A stretch of 64,000 bases of DNA from Litorimonas sp964610115 (GTDB lineage Bacteria > Pseudomonadota > Alphaproteobacteria > Caulobacterales > Maricaulaceae): contig CAZSUW010000001.1 in NCBI GenBank assembly GCA_964610115.1, positions 1 through 64,000 of the forward strand, given 5' to 3'. The notes under the pieces were generated by a model that was not told where the DNA came from, did no database searches, and was given only the letters and a program-made list of their open reading frames with translations. Position 1 is the stretch's first letter. Every line of letters starts with the position of its first letter. The position numbers and the translations under genes were made by a program. This document shows positions 40,717 through 49,422 of this stretch, piece by piece.

Positions 40717-42288
40717 TCAGTCAACATTTTCTGCATTCTCCGCGGGCATTGTAGACTCAGGCGTTAATCGCGCGCGTTCATTGGCAACATTGGCACGAAG
40801 GCGGTCAATGACGAAGCGATCAGCTGAGTCTGTCGTCCAGCGCGCGGCCGTATCAAGGACGGCATCGGCGCGGTCCAAGCGCCCTTCATAAATCAGGGCC
40901 GGGATCATCATCATCGCTTCATGGGGGAGGCGGTGGCGCACGTCACGGTCCCGCAGCCAATCGAGCGAGGCGAGGGCCGCTAACGGTAGTCCGTCCGCAT
41001 CGGGCAGGGATACGGCAACGCGGAATAAATGTAACTGTGCATCATCCGGCGCCGCACGGAGCGCATCTAGCGCTGCCGCTTCGGCCTGCGCCCATAATTT
41101 GTCGTCCGTTTGGTTTTCCGACACGCGGCCATAGGCGACTTTTGCCCGAATTTTCAGCGCACGTGGATCACGCGGATTCCGTGCAAGAATACGCGCCGTC
41201 CATTGATCGGACATTGTCCAATCTTTTTGCCGCCACGCAAACAACGCTTCGGCATGTTCAAGAGCCAAACGATCCAGTTGGGGTTTGGCGCGTAGGGCCG
41301 CTGACAAGTCTGACGTGGTTTGGGCGTCGCGCGCATAGCTCAGCAGAAGTCGAAGCTGATTGGTATACCGAATCCGTTCCGTGAGGGGCGATACCGTCAG
41401 GGTTTGGGCCGCTCGCGGGGAGAGTTGGCGGGCGCGAAGCGGGGCCTCGCCGCGCGTAACGCGTTCGCGCATGCGGGCCTCCAAGCTTTCATAGCGCAGG
41501 CCAAAAGCGGCTTCGAAGCTGTCTTCGCTATCGCCATAAGCCTCCAGCCCATCAACAAATCGGTGAATACGGGTGAGGCCTTCCGGCTGGTTGACAACAA
41601 AATGGGCCAAAGCGGCGGCCTGTCCGTAATAAAGCCGTTGCGCGTCATAGAGCTCGCTCTCTGTCCGGGCATTATACTCTGGGTATCGTGCCATGCTTTC
41701 AATCACAGTGCGCATGGGCAGCCAGCCTTCTAACTCTGACAGCACGTCTTGTTCCGGCAAAGGTCGCCCAAAGACGGCTAAACCGTTCGGGTCGGTGTCG
41801 AAGGTCGCGTAATATTCCGCGAGGCCTTCGCCAAACCAGATGGGTAATTTCCGCGGGTAATGGGCTTCTACAAGATGGTGGACGACTTCGTGCCTGAGGA
41901 CGAGCCGCAGCCATCCAGGCTCTAGCGCATCATTGAGGATGTGGTCAGGATCAGAACTATAGCCGATCACAATATCGGCGCTGGCGGCACTTTGCAGGTA
42001 AATACCCGCCGTAATGCCGCCGGGCGTGACGGCGTCAAAGAGGGCCAGATTGTCAGTGAGCGTTAGGGTGAGAGGGGCAGGCGGTTTCCCCGCAACGCCG
42101 AGGTCTTCGAGCACGGCACTGCGAAACATTTCTAGGTCGGACAGGATTGCGCGCCCGTCGACGGGGACTTCGGCGATAAGCCTGAAATTCTCGGACTGAA
42201 CGTCAATCCCGTCGCGGGCATGCGCAGTTGATGCGATCAGCCAAAAAAAGGCGATCATAAAGCTCAGCAATGCAGACAGTAAGCGCAT
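40717..42288 (-). CDS. Exported HExxH metallopeptidase-like protein with tetratrico-like C-terminus (523 aa)
   Basis: A signal peptide (MRLLSALLSFMIAFFWLIASTAHA) leads into a domain resembling the gluzincin/MA-clan peptidases. The motif LRHEVVHHLVEAHY supplies the HExxH zinc ligands, and IWFGEGLAEYYA supplies the Glu of the third-ligand helix. Residues about 330-500 are helical repeats, possibly TPR, with ALRAKPQLDRLALEHAEALFAW and ARNPRDPRALKIRAKVAYG. The start at 42288 (or 42291) follows AGGAG closely; the open frame extends to 42429 without better evidence. Substrate is unknown. It stands alone between the TadG-like gene and ffh on the opposite strand. Confidence 0.85.
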   Translation of the reverse strand: MRLLSALLSFMIAFFWLIASTAHARDGIDVQSENFRLIAEVPVDGRAILSDLEMFRSAVLEDLGVAGKPPAPLTLTLTDNLALFDAVTPGGITAGIYLQSAASADIVIGYSSDPDHILNDALEPGWLRLVLRHEVVHHLVEAHYPRKLPIWFGEGLAEYYATFDTDPNGLAVFGRPLPEQDVLSELEGWLPMRTVIESMARYPEYNARTESELYDAQRLYYGQAAALAHFVVNQPEGLTRIHRFVDGLEAYGDSEDSFEAAFGLRYESLEARMRERVTRGEAPLRARQLSPRAAQTLTVSPLTERIRYTNQLRLLLSYARDAQTTSDLSAALRAKPQLDRLALEHAEALFAWRQKDWTMSDQWTARILARNPRDPRALKIRAKVAYGRVSENQTDDKLWAQAEAAALDALRAAPDDAQLHLFRVAVSLPDADGLPLAALASLDWLRDRDVRHRLPHEAMMMIPALIYEGRLDRADAVLDTAARWTTDSADRFVIDRLRANVANERARLTPESTMPAENAENVD

Positions 42289-42569
42289 CATCTCCTGAAG
42301 CGCTATCGCGTTTTCAACACTCCCGCAAATGACGGCTTTGTCAGAGTCGTCATAACTGTCAGCGCACGTTCCATGTGTGTGGCCTCTATGATTGACAGAC
42401 ACGCATGTAGGGCTTAGGGCGCGCCTCACATTCTAGCCAGCGCATTTATCTTGCGCTCTTTGTCGTGCGACACCCATTATAACAGGGACGATGCGACAAT
42501 GGGGTCCCCCGGTCGACGAGTTTTCGTCCACCGGGGCTATACTGCTTTGGCTGCTAAGAGGAGGTGGCT

Positions 42570-44159
42570 TTGTTTGAAGCCCTTGGAGATCGACTAGGCG
42601 GCGTCTTTGATACGCTGACGGGCCGCGGCGCGCTGACAGAGCGTGACGTCGATCTCGCCATGCGCGAAATCCGAAAGGCGCTGCTCGAAGCCGATGTCGC
42701 TCTGCCCGTCGTCAAAGACTTCGTTGCAAAGGTCCGTGCGGAAGCCGTTGGCGAAAAGGTTATCAAAGCCGTCAAACCCGGCCAACAAGTCGTCAAGATC
42801 GTCAATGACGCGCTGATCCAGACGCTCGGCGGCACGCTTTCTGATGACGAGGCGGATCTGGATGAAATCCGCAAAGCGTCAGAGCTGAACCTCAAAGCCA
42901 AACCCCCTGTCGTGATCTTGATGGCGGGCCTACAAGGCTCGGGTAAAACGACCACAACGGGTAAGCTCGCTAAATTCCTCAAAGAGCGCGCTAAGAAAAA
43001 AGTCATGCTGGCCTCGCTGGATACAAATCGTCCGGCCGCCATGGATCAGCTGGGCATGTTGGCTGAACAGTCTGGCACAGAGTTTCTGCCGATCATAAAA
43101 GGTCAAAGTGCCGTGCAGATTGCGGGCCGCGCTTTAAAAGAGGCCGCGAAAGCCGGCATTGACGTCCTTTTCCTCGACACAGCGGGTCGGACCACGATTA
43201 ATGAAGAGCTGATGGCGGAAGTCATTGAAGTTGCGCGTGTGGCGCAGCCGACTGAGACACTTTTGGTCGCTGATGCGCTCACGGGTCAGGACGCCGTGGA
43301 AACAGCGCGGCGCTTCAACGACGCTCTGCCGCTTACAGGCTTAGTGCTGACGCGGATCGACGGTGATGGACGTGGCGGTGCGGCGCTGTCCATGCGGGCT
43401 GTCACAGGCCTGCCGATCAAGTTTTTGGGGACGGGCGAAAAGCTCGATGGGCTGGAAGCGTTTGATGCGGAACGCATGGCGGGCCGTATTCTAGGCCAAG
43501 GCGACGTCGTGGCCTTGGTTGAAAAAGCCAGTCAGATTATTGACGAAAAAGAAGCGGCGCGCGCCGCTGAGAAAATGGCCAAGGGCGAGTTTGATCTCGA
43601 CGATCTCGCCAATCAACTCGGTCAGATGAAAAAGCTCGGCGGTATGGGCGGGCTGATGAAGCTCATGCCCGGCATGGGTAAGGTAAAAAAGCAGATCGAT
43701 GCGGCGGGCGGTGTCGATGACAAATTGCTCGACCAACAGCGCGCGATCATTTTGTCCATGACACCGTGGGAGCGCCAAAATCCCAAACTTATCAAAGCCT
43801 CTCGCAAGAAACGCATTGCGGCAGGGTCCGGCATGAGCGTGCAGGAGGTCAATAAGCTTCTGAAAATGCATCGCCAAATGTCCGACATGATGAAGAAGAT
43901 GGGCAAAGGCGGCATGGCCGGCATGGCTGCGCAAATGGCGGGTATGCCCGGCATGCCGAAAGGCGCCATGAAAGGCTTAGGCGGTAAAGGGATGCCAAAT
44001 CCGGCGGATATTGATCCAGCGCAATTAGAAGAACTCAAAAAACAAATGGGCGCGGGCGGTCTGCCGGGCCTTGGAAAATTACCCGGTCTGGGAGGCGGCG
44101 GCCTTCCGGGATTGGGGGGCGGACTGCCGGGTCTCGGCGGACCAAAATTTAAAAAATAG
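42570..44159 (+). CDS. ffh: Signal recognition particle protein Ffh
   Basis: Ffh binds 4.5S RNA and signal sequences and delivers nascent membrane proteins to FtsY. The NG domain has GLQGSGKTTTTGKLA, DTNRPAAMDQL, DTAGRTTINEELM and TRIDGDGRGGAA. The M domain has GMGKVKKQI, MTPWERQNPKLIKASRKKRIAAGSG and Met-rich helices (MHRQMSDMMKKMGKGGM). The C-terminus ends in repeated LPGLG units. I place the start at TTG 42570: it gives the family N-terminus MFEALGDRL and AGGAGG (42559-42564) lies five bases upstream, whereas the earlier GTG 42564 overlaps that site. rpsP follows after 29 bases. Confidence 0.97.
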   Translation: MFEALGDRLGGVFDTLTGRGALTERDVDLAMREIRKALLEADVALPVVKDFVAKVRAEAVGEKVIKAVKPGQQVVKIVNDALIQTLGGTLSDDEADLDEIRKASELNLKAKPPVVILMAGLQGSGKTTTTGKLAKFLKERAKKKVMLASLDTNRPAAMDQLGMLAEQSGTEFLPIIKGQSAVQIAGRALKEAAKAGIDVLFLDTAGRTTINEELMAEVIEVARVAQPTETLLVADALTGQDAVETARRFNDALPLTGLVLTRIDGDGRGGAALSMRAVTGLPIKFLGTGEKLDGLEAFDAERMAGRILGQGDVVALVEKASQIIDEKEAARAAEKMAKGEFDLDDLANQLGQMKKLGGMGGLMKLMPGMGKVKKQIDAAGGVDDKLLDQQRAIILSMTPWERQNPKLIKASRKKRIAAGSGMSVQEVNKLLKMHRQMSDMMKKMGKGGMAGMAAQMAGMPGMPKGAMKGLGGKGMPNPADIDPAQLEELKKQMGAGGLPGLGKLPGLGGGGLPGLGGGLPGLGGPKFKK

Positions 44160-44188
44160 CGAATAGCCAGATTTAAAAGGAAACACTC

Positions 44189-44686
44189 ATGGCACTTAAA
44201 CTTCGTCTTGCGCGTCACGGCGCGAAAAAGCGTCCCTATTACCGGATCGTTGTCGCAGACGTGCGCGCGCCGCGTGATGGTCGTTTCATCGAAATCGTCG
44301 GTCGTTATAACCCTATGCTGCCAAAAGACAGCGAAGACCGCGTGCAGCTCGACACGGACAAGGTCAAAGAATGGCTCGGCAAAGGCGCGCGCCCGACTGA
44401 ACGCGTTGCGCGTTTCTTGGGTGCCGCCGGTCTCTGGGAATGGAAAGCAGGCAATAACCCGATCAAAGGCAAGCCCGGCGCGAAAGCGCTAGAGCGCATT
44501 GAAGAGCGCAAAGAAAAAGAAGAAGCTCGCAAGGCGGCAGAAGAAGAAGCTAAAGCGGCGGCGGCCGAAGCGGCAAAAGCGGCCAAGGCTGCAGAAGAAG
44601 CGACGAAGGCGGCGGAAGCCGAAGCGGCTGAGGCCCCAGCAGAGGACGCGCCTGCTGAAGAAGCAAAAGGCGGCGAAGAAGAATAG
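44189..44686 (+). CDS. rpsP: 30S ribosomal protein S16 with long Ala/Glu/Lys-rich tail
   Basis: The first ~80 residues are the S16 fold: LKLRLARHGAKKRPYYRIVV, DGRFIEIVGRYNPM, and VKEWLGKGARPTERVARFL. Then an 80-residue highly charged, Ala-rich helix-forming tail (ERIEERKEKEEARKAAEEE, KAAEEATKAAEAEAAEAPA) extends the protein to 165 residues, about twice the E. coli length. Extensions of this kind occur in alphaproteobacterial S16. The operon context ffh-rpsP is normal, but the usual rimM-trmD-rplS do not follow; a terminator comes instead. Confidence 0.97.
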   Translation: MALKLRLARHGAKKRPYYRIVVADVRAPRDGRFIEIVGRYNPMLPKDSEDRVQLDTDKVKEWLGKGARPTERVARFLGAAGLWEWKAGNNPIKGKPGAKALERIEERKEKEEARKAAEEEAKAAAAEAAKAAKAAEEATKAAEAEAAEAPAEDAPAEEAKGGEEE

Positions 44687-44713
44687 GTTCTTTTCTTACG
44701 CTGAAATAATTGG

Positions 44714-44744
44714 ACCCCGTCGCATCTGCGGCGGGGTTTTTTGT
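44714..44744. terminator. Intrinsic terminator after rpsP
   Basis: ACCCCGTCGC and GCGGCGGGGT pair (one G-T) around ATCT, with a T run after them on the plus strand. It ends the ffh-rpsP unit just before the convergent marC gene's stop codon. Confidence 0.92.
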
Positions 44745-44749
44745 TGCGC

Positions 44750-45403
44750 CTAGAATAATGCGCCGCGCACACCATCGATGATAAATTGCGCGGCGAGGGT
44801 GGCGAGGAGGACGCCGAGCACGCGGGTGAGAACGTCGGTAAACGTCTTGCCGAGAAGTTTAAGCAAAGCGCCAGCCGCCAAGAAGCTCAATAGTGTGATC
44901 AATAAGACTGTGAACAAAGCCAGCATGACGGTGAGGTTGCCACCGAGCGTTGGGGCTTCGCTATTGAGGAGGAGGAGTGAGGCCATTGTCCCCGGCCCAG
45001 CAATCATCGGAATGCCCATGGGAAAGACGCTAATATCTTCGGGGTCTTCGGCTTCTTCGAGGACGTCTTCGGCCCGGTCTTCGCGCTTTTCGGTGCGCTT
45101 TTCGAACACCATGTTAAGGCCGATCACGAAAAGCATGATGCCGCCCGCAATGCGAAGCGCATCCATGCTGATACCCAGTTTTGAAAATAACCACTCGCCG
45201 CAAAGGGCAAAGCCAAACAGAATAACGGCGGCCACGCCCACACTTTTATACGCCATGCTACGGCGATGGGCTTTGGACGTGCCCTGGGTAAGCGTCGCAA
45301 AAATTGGGGCGCAACCTGGCGGGTCGATAATCACAAACAGAGTCGCAAACGCGCCCAAAAAGAGCGTCAGGTCAAACCAGGCTGTGAGAGTGGAAGCATC
45401 CAT
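44750..45403 (-). CDS. marC: MarC family integral membrane protein
   Basis: A six-helix inner membrane protein of the MarC family (217 aa). The N-terminal DPPGCAPIFATLTQG, with the small-residue/Pro motif, is characteristic, as is the second half's IPMIAGPGTMASLLLL, which mirrors the first. The middle cytoplasmic loop is strongly charged (EKRTEKREDRAEDVLEEAEDPED). MarC was once linked to multiple-antibiotic resistance but its real transport role is unclear. The start gives MDASTLTAWFDLTLF. No regulator or partner gene is adjacent. Confidence 0.92.
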   Translation of the reverse strand: MDASTLTAWFDLTLFLGAFATLFVIIDPPGCAPIFATLTQGTSKAHRRSMAYKSVGVAAVILFGFALCGEWLFSKLGISMDALRIAGGIMLFVIGLNMVFEKRTEKREDRAEDVLEEAEDPEDISVFPMGIPMIAGPGTMASLLLLNSEAPTLGGNLTVMLALFTVLLITLLSFLAAGALLKLLGKTFTDVLTRVLGVLLATLAAQFIIDGVRGALF

Positions 45404-45492
45404 TTTCGCGCTCTAACGCTGACAGATTGTCGCGTCCATAGAGGAACGCCCAAAGACTTGCATATCAGGCTCGGACATGATGCAAGGCGGCT

Positions 45493-47451
45493 ATGACTTT
45501 CTTTCGTAATAGCGCTGTCGTTCTGCCACTTTTTGCTTTGCTCGTGGCCTGCACGGATAATCAATCTGTAACAGAGGAAGATACGGCGGCCGTGGCTTCG
45601 GCGGAACCGGCCCTGATGGACTTTATCGCCCCGACCGCGAGCGATGCGAATCTGGACAGTGATGTTGCCCCTTATGTGCTGGCACGCGGTGCCGGGCCGT
45701 CGCGTCTTTCGCCGGATGGCCGCACGGTGGCGACGCGCCTCAGCCTGACAGGGACGCGGCAGGTTTATGTGATGGACGCGCAAGCTGATGATCCGAAATC
45801 GACGTTGCAGCAACTCAGCCAAGGCTCTGGCGTGACCTTCTTTGCCTTCGCCCCCGATGGCCGCTTGATTTACGGGGCGGATAATAATGGTGACGAGCGG
45901 GAAAATTATTGGATCGTCGCTCCTAAAGCCGATGACTCTGGCTGGGATGAACCGCGTCTAATCTTGCCGGCAACGGAAAATGGTTTTCGTAATTTTGGCG
46001 GATTTACCGCGGATAGTTCGCAGATCGTTTACAGTTCGACTGAACGCAATGGCGAAGATTTCGATATCTATTTGGCGGATGTTGCAACCGGCGAGGCGCG
46101 TTTGGTCCATGAAGGGCAGGGCGGTTTGTTTGTACAGGCCGTCTCCCCCGCCGGTACGAGTGCGATATTGTCGGAGTCGGTCGGTGAGGATAGTGACCGG
46201 CTTTACGTGCTGGACTTGCAGACGGGTCAGCGGCGGGGGCTAAGCGATCCTGACCCGCGGGCCAATCATTCTGATGCCGGCATTCGTTATCTTGATGACA
46301 ACCGGATCATTCTGGCCACGAATGCAGGCCAAGAGTTTGCGGCGCTGCGGACCTATCAGGTCAATAGCAGTTTCCAAGTGGGCGCCAATATCACGCGCGA
46401 AGCGACGAACGATGTTGATGGTGTCGAAGTGTGCGGCGACACTATCGTGACCACGCGTAATCTCGATGGTTTTTCTAGCCTCCACCTCCAACCGGGCGGG
46501 ACAGTGCAGGGCTTGCCTCGCGGGGTTTATTCCATCGACTGTGCGGATGACGCGGTCCTCGTCCGTGTTAGCGCGTCGAACATTCCGGGTGATCTTTACG
46601 CATTTGATCTCGCTGACCCCACGCCGCGCCGGATATTCGGCTCTGATTATGGAGAGTTAGATGTCGCATCGCTCATCCTGCCGGAGTCTGTTCGATTGCC
46701 GGCGCGTGACGGGGTTGAGGTACAGGGACTTCTCTACTTGCCAGATGGCACGATCTCGCCGCCGCCTGTTGTTTTCATGGTACATGGCGGGCCGACGGCG
46801 CAGGCGCGCCCATCCTATAATTCTACGGTGCAATATCTTTTGTCGAAAGGGATTGCCGTTTTCCAAAGCAATGTGCGGGGCTCCACCGGATTTGGTCGGA
46901 CCTATGTGACGCTGGATGATAAGCGCAAGCGCCTGGATAGCGTTCGTGATCTCGTGGATATGCTGGACTATCTGGAAGCGGATGGGCGCGTCGATACCAG
47001 TCGCGCCGCCGTCATGGGCGGCTCTTATGGCGGCTATATGGTCAATGCCGTTCTAGCCGATTACCCGGATGCCTTCGATGCGGGTGTGTCGCTCTTTGGT
47101 GTGGGTGATTGGGTCACCGCGCTCGAAATTGCGAGTCCGGCTTTAAAAGCGTCTGACATTATTGAATATGGCGATATTGATGATCCGGAATGGCGGGATT
47201 TCTACGCAGAGATTAGCCCCATCGCCAAGGCGGACAATATCCGTGTTCCTGTCCTCTATAGCCACGGCGCTATGGATCCGCGCATTGATAAAGCTGAGAC
47301 GGAAATCATGGTCCGGGCTTTGCGTGAAAACGGTGTGCGCGCCGATTATATCTTGTTCCCGGATGAAGGCCATGGCTGGCGCAAACTGAATAACCGCCTG
47401 TTTTACGAACGTATGCAGGCCGAGTTTTTGGAAGAGGTTTTGGCGAACTAA
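45493..47451 (+). CDS. S9 family (prolyl oligopeptidase-type) serine peptidase, lipoprotein
   Basis: A leader (MTFFRNSAVVLPLFALLVAC, Cys20) predicts a lipoprotein. Residues about 50-390 are a beta-propeller of repeated blades (RLSPDGRTVATRLS, FFAFAPDGRLIYGADN and others). The alpha/beta-hydrolase domain (about 400-652) has the oxyanion segment FMVHGGPTAQ, catalytic Ser in MGGSYGGYMVN, Asp in YSHGAMDPRIDKAE and His in PDEGHGW. These enzymes cleave short peptides, often after Pro or Ala. An envelope location suggests peptide scavenging. The gene starts 90 bases from marC, transcribed in the opposite direction. Confidence 0.95.
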   Translation: MTFFRNSAVVLPLFALLVACTDNQSVTEEDTAAVASAEPALMDFIAPTASDANLDSDVAPYVLARGAGPSRLSPDGRTVATRLSLTGTRQVYVMDAQADDPKSTLQQLSQGSGVTFFAFAPDGRLIYGADNNGDERENYWIVAPKADDSGWDEPRLILPATENGFRNFGGFTADSSQIVYSSTERNGEDFDIYLADVATGEARLVHEGQGGLFVQAVSPAGTSAILSESVGEDSDRLYVLDLQTGQRRGLSDPDPRANHSDAGIRYLDDNRIILATNAGQEFAALRTYQVNSSFQVGANITREATNDVDGVEVCGDTIVTTRNLDGFSSLHLQPGGTVQGLPRGVYSIDCADDAVLVRVSASNIPGDLYAFDLADPTPRRIFGSDYGELDVASLILPESVRLPARDGVEVQGLLYLPDGTISPPPVVFMVHGGPTAQARPSYNSTVQYLLSKGIAVFQSNVRGSTGFGRTYVTLDDKRKRLDSVRDLVDMLDYLEADGRVDTSRAAVMGGSYGGYMVNAVLADYPDAFDAGVSLFGVGDWVTALEIASPALKASDIIEYGDIDDPEWRDFYAEISPIAKADNIRVPVLYSHGAMDPRIDKAETEIMVRALRENGVRADYILFPDEGHGWRKLNNRLFYERMQAEFLEEVLAN

Positions 47452-47463
47452 GGTCGCGCCCGA

Positions 47464-48057
47464 TTACGGCGGGGTCGTCGAGGTTGTCGCCTGCACACGC
47501 AGACGTTCAAATAGCAAAGGCAGGTCCTTTTGCGAAGATTTTCGGATCAGCGACCGAGGTACGGGAAGAGACGGGTCGAGCGTAGCCTTATACTGCAAGC
47601 GCGTTTTTCCCATGGTGTCTTCTGCCAGTGTCCACAGGGCCGTCATGGCACCAAAATCACTATTGAGCGTTTCAATTTCGATCGCGTGCTGAAAATCATA
47701 GCGCGAGAGGACCTCCGACCGAAGTTTCGGAAACGGGAAGGCATATTTGAACGTTTGGGTGCGAACATCCCAGCGGCCCTCTTCATCAATGCCTTGCTGT
47801 AACATCTCGCACTTCTTCAATCCGGGCACAAAGTGAAGTTGTGTCTCGCATTTCATCAGCAAGGACCAAACCGTTTCTATGGGCGCGCTAATTGTTGCGC
47901 TGCCATACATTTCGATCTGACCGACCCCACTATCTGTGACCCGCACATCTATCCCATCATTCTGATCGACCGAGACCGGGCTTAATGGCGTCGCTTCCTG
48001 CGCTGTGACAGGTCCGGCCAGACAGAGTGCCGTCAGAATTGACAAGGTGAAGCGCAT
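47464..48057 (-). CDS. Exported SRPBCC/START-like lipid-binding fold protein (197 aa)
   Basis: A Sec signal peptide (MRFTLSILTALCLAGPVTAQ) precedes a mature part with the SRPBCC layout: GSATISAPIETVWSLLM early, LHFVPGLKKCEML, then a beta-sheet with RSEVLSRYDFQHAIEIE and ALWTLAEDTMGKTRLQYKA, and a long C-terminal helix after RSLIRKSSQKDLP. Such folds bind hydrophobic ligands. The ligand and role are unknown. It is convergent with the S9 peptidase gene. Confidence 0.85.
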   Translation of the reverse strand: MRFTLSILTALCLAGPVTAQEATPLSPVSVDQNDGIDVRVTDSGVGQIEMYGSATISAPIETVWSLLMKCETQLHFVPGLKKCEMLQQGIDEEGRWDVRTQTFKYAFPFPKLRSEVLSRYDFQHAIEIETLNSDFGAMTALWTLAEDTMGKTRLQYKATLDPSLPVPRSLIRKSSQKDLPLLFERLRVQATTSTTPP

Positions 48058-48132
48058 GACCGTCCGATGGTCCTAACGGCGTTCACGTTCAACCCAAGCT
48101 TCCGTGAGCAGGATTGTAAAAAGCTCCGACAG

Positions 48133-48180
48133 TTGACATTATATTATAATGATATCATATATATATCAAGTTAAGTAAAG
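48133..48180 (+). promoter_or_regulatory. A+T-rich promoter/operator region of the SPFH module
   Basis: A consensus -35 TTGACA (48133-48138) is followed by an almost pure A/T stretch containing TATAAT, ATGATATCAT (a perfect 10-base palindrome) and ATATATATC. The -10 element is probably CATATA (17-base spacing) or TATATA (19). A strong ribosome binding site (AAAGGAGAGAG) follows before the ATG. Because the operon includes an Arc-like DNA-binding protein, the palindrome could be its own operator (inference). Confidence 0.6.
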
Positions 48181-48189
48181 GAGAGAGAT

Positions 48190-49041
48190 ATGGAAGACAT
48201 TCGTGAAAAGGACGTCAAAAGTATGGGCGGGATCATGATGTTCCTGGCCGGCATTCTTTTGATAGGTTTGGGCATTGTAGGATTTTTCGGCGGGTATGGT
48301 CCTTTGGGGATTATCCCGATCGTGATCGGTATCGTTCTTTGGGCGGGCCTGTATACCATCGCCCCGAACCAGTCGGTCGTTCTCAGCCTGTTTGGCAAAT
48401 ATGTCGGCACGGCCGATCAGCAGGGCCTGCGTTGGAACAATATTTTCTATTCGAAGAAAAAAGTGTCCAAGCGGGTCCGGAACTTTGAAAGCGGCAAGCT
48501 AAAGGTCAATGAGCTGGGCGGATCGCCCATTGAAATCGCGGCCATCGTCGTCTGGGAAGTCAGTGATAGTGCCGAAGCTGTCTTCAATGTCGATGACTAT
48601 GAAAGCTTTGTGCAAATCCAGTCCGAAGCCGCCATCCGCTCTATGGCGACAAGCTATCCTTATGATCCAACGAAAGATGGGGAAGTGTCGCTGCGTACCC
48701 ATCCGGATGAAATTTCAGAACGCTTACGGGCCGAAGTGCAGGACCGCCTGGATAAGGCTGGAATCAATGTTATCGAGGCGCGAATTAGCCATCTGGCGTA
48801 TTCCCCCGAAATTGCCCAAGCCATGCTGCAACGCCAACAGGCCGGCGCGATTATCGCGGCGCGCAAGAAGATTGTTGAAGGTGCGGTTGGCATGGTTGAA
48901 GATGCGCTGGCAGAGCTGTCGGCCAAGGATATTGTCGAGCTTGATCCAGAGCGCCGCGCGACGATGGTGTCCAACCTTTTGGTTGTTCTTTGCTCTGACA
49001 AAGCGACCCAGCCCGTCGTGAATACGGGATCGCTTTACTAG
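48190..49041 (+). CDS. SPFH (band 7/prohibitin-like) domain membrane protein (283 aa)
   Basis: Two N-terminal hydrophobic helices (about 12-33, 38-56) anchor the protein, with IAPNQSVVLSLFGKYVGTADQQGLRW starting the SPFH domain (LFGKYVGT is typical). The rest has SPIEIAAIVVWEVSDSAEA and a helical C-terminal coiled region (IAQAMLQRQQAGAIIAARKK). SPFH proteins form large ring or cage assemblies at the membrane and often protect or regulate proteases. Immediately downstream (6 bases) is an Arc-like gene and then two small DUF4177 genes, forming one operon. Confidence 0.93.
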   Translation: MEDIREKDVKSMGGIMMFLAGILLIGLGIVGFFGGYGPLGIIPIVIGIVLWAGLYTIAPNQSVVLSLFGKYVGTADQQGLRWNNIFYSKKKVSKRVRNFESGKLKVNELGGSPIEIAAIVVWEVSDSAEAVFNVDDYESFVQIQSEAAIRSMATSYPYDPTKDGEVSLRTHPDEISERLRAEVQDRLDKAGINVIEARISHLAYSPEIAQAMLQRQQAGAIIAARKKIVEGAVGMVEDALAELSAKDIVELDPERRATMVSNLLVVLCSDKATQPVVNTGSLY

Positions 49042-49047
49042 CGTCCC

Positions 49048-49254
49048 GTGCCAGCAAAAAAATCATATCCCTTACGTATCAGCCCGGATGTGCTTTCGGC
49101 CATGCGGCGCTGGTCCGATGATGAACTGCGCAGCCTGAATGCGCAGATCGAATATGTCCTGCGCGACGCGCTACGCAAAAGCGGGCGATTAACGCAAGGC
49201 GCGGAGAAAGCCGCGGAAAACGCTGAAGAAAAGGACGAAGACGATAATGCGTAA
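49048..49254 (+). CDS. Arc-like ribbon-helix-helix DNA-binding protein (68 aa)
   Basis: The N-terminal strand and two helices match Arc: SYPLRISPDVLSAMRRWSDD (beta strand, then helix A) and RSLNAQIEYVLRDALRKSGR (helix B, with the Asn-x-x-Ile pattern). The tail is acidic and disordered (EKDEDDNA). The start is GTG at 49048, six bases after the SPFH stop. Such proteins bind DNA as dimers of dimers. It may control its own operon, whose promoter has a suitable A+T palindrome, or act with the SPFH protein. Toxin-antitoxin use is less likely because no toxin-like partner is seen. Confidence 0.85.
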   Translation: MPAKKSYPLRISPDVLSAMRRWSDDELRSLNAQIEYVLRDALRKSGRLTQGAEKAAENAEEKDEDDNA

Positions 49255-49420
49255 GCGCTGGGAGTATAAGATTATCGAAGGCGGCAAAGGCGCCACGGGA
49301 AAAGGCATCCGTGATGCGAGTGCCGATATTCTCAATAAGCTCGGCATTGAAGGTTGGGAATGTTACTATGCGAAAACCGATGTGTTTCCGACTATTTTTT
49401 ACCTCAAACGAGAGCGATAA
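49247..49420 (+). CDS. DUF4177-like small protein (57 aa)
   Basis: This short gene overlaps the Arc-like gene by eight bases (ATG at 49247), which points to translational coupling. It reads KRWEYKIIEGGKGATG early and LNKLGIEGWECYYAKTD, ending FYLKRER. These are the DUF4177 hallmarks: an aromatic beta strand W/F-E-Y-K, a Gly-Trp turn, and the closing F-x-L-K-R strand. It has the same layout as the next gene, of which it is probably a divergent paralog. Function unknown. Confidence 0.8.
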   Translation: MRKRWEYKIIEGGKGATGKGIRDASADILNKLGIEGWECYYAKTDVFPTIFYLKRER

Positions 49421-49422
49421 TC

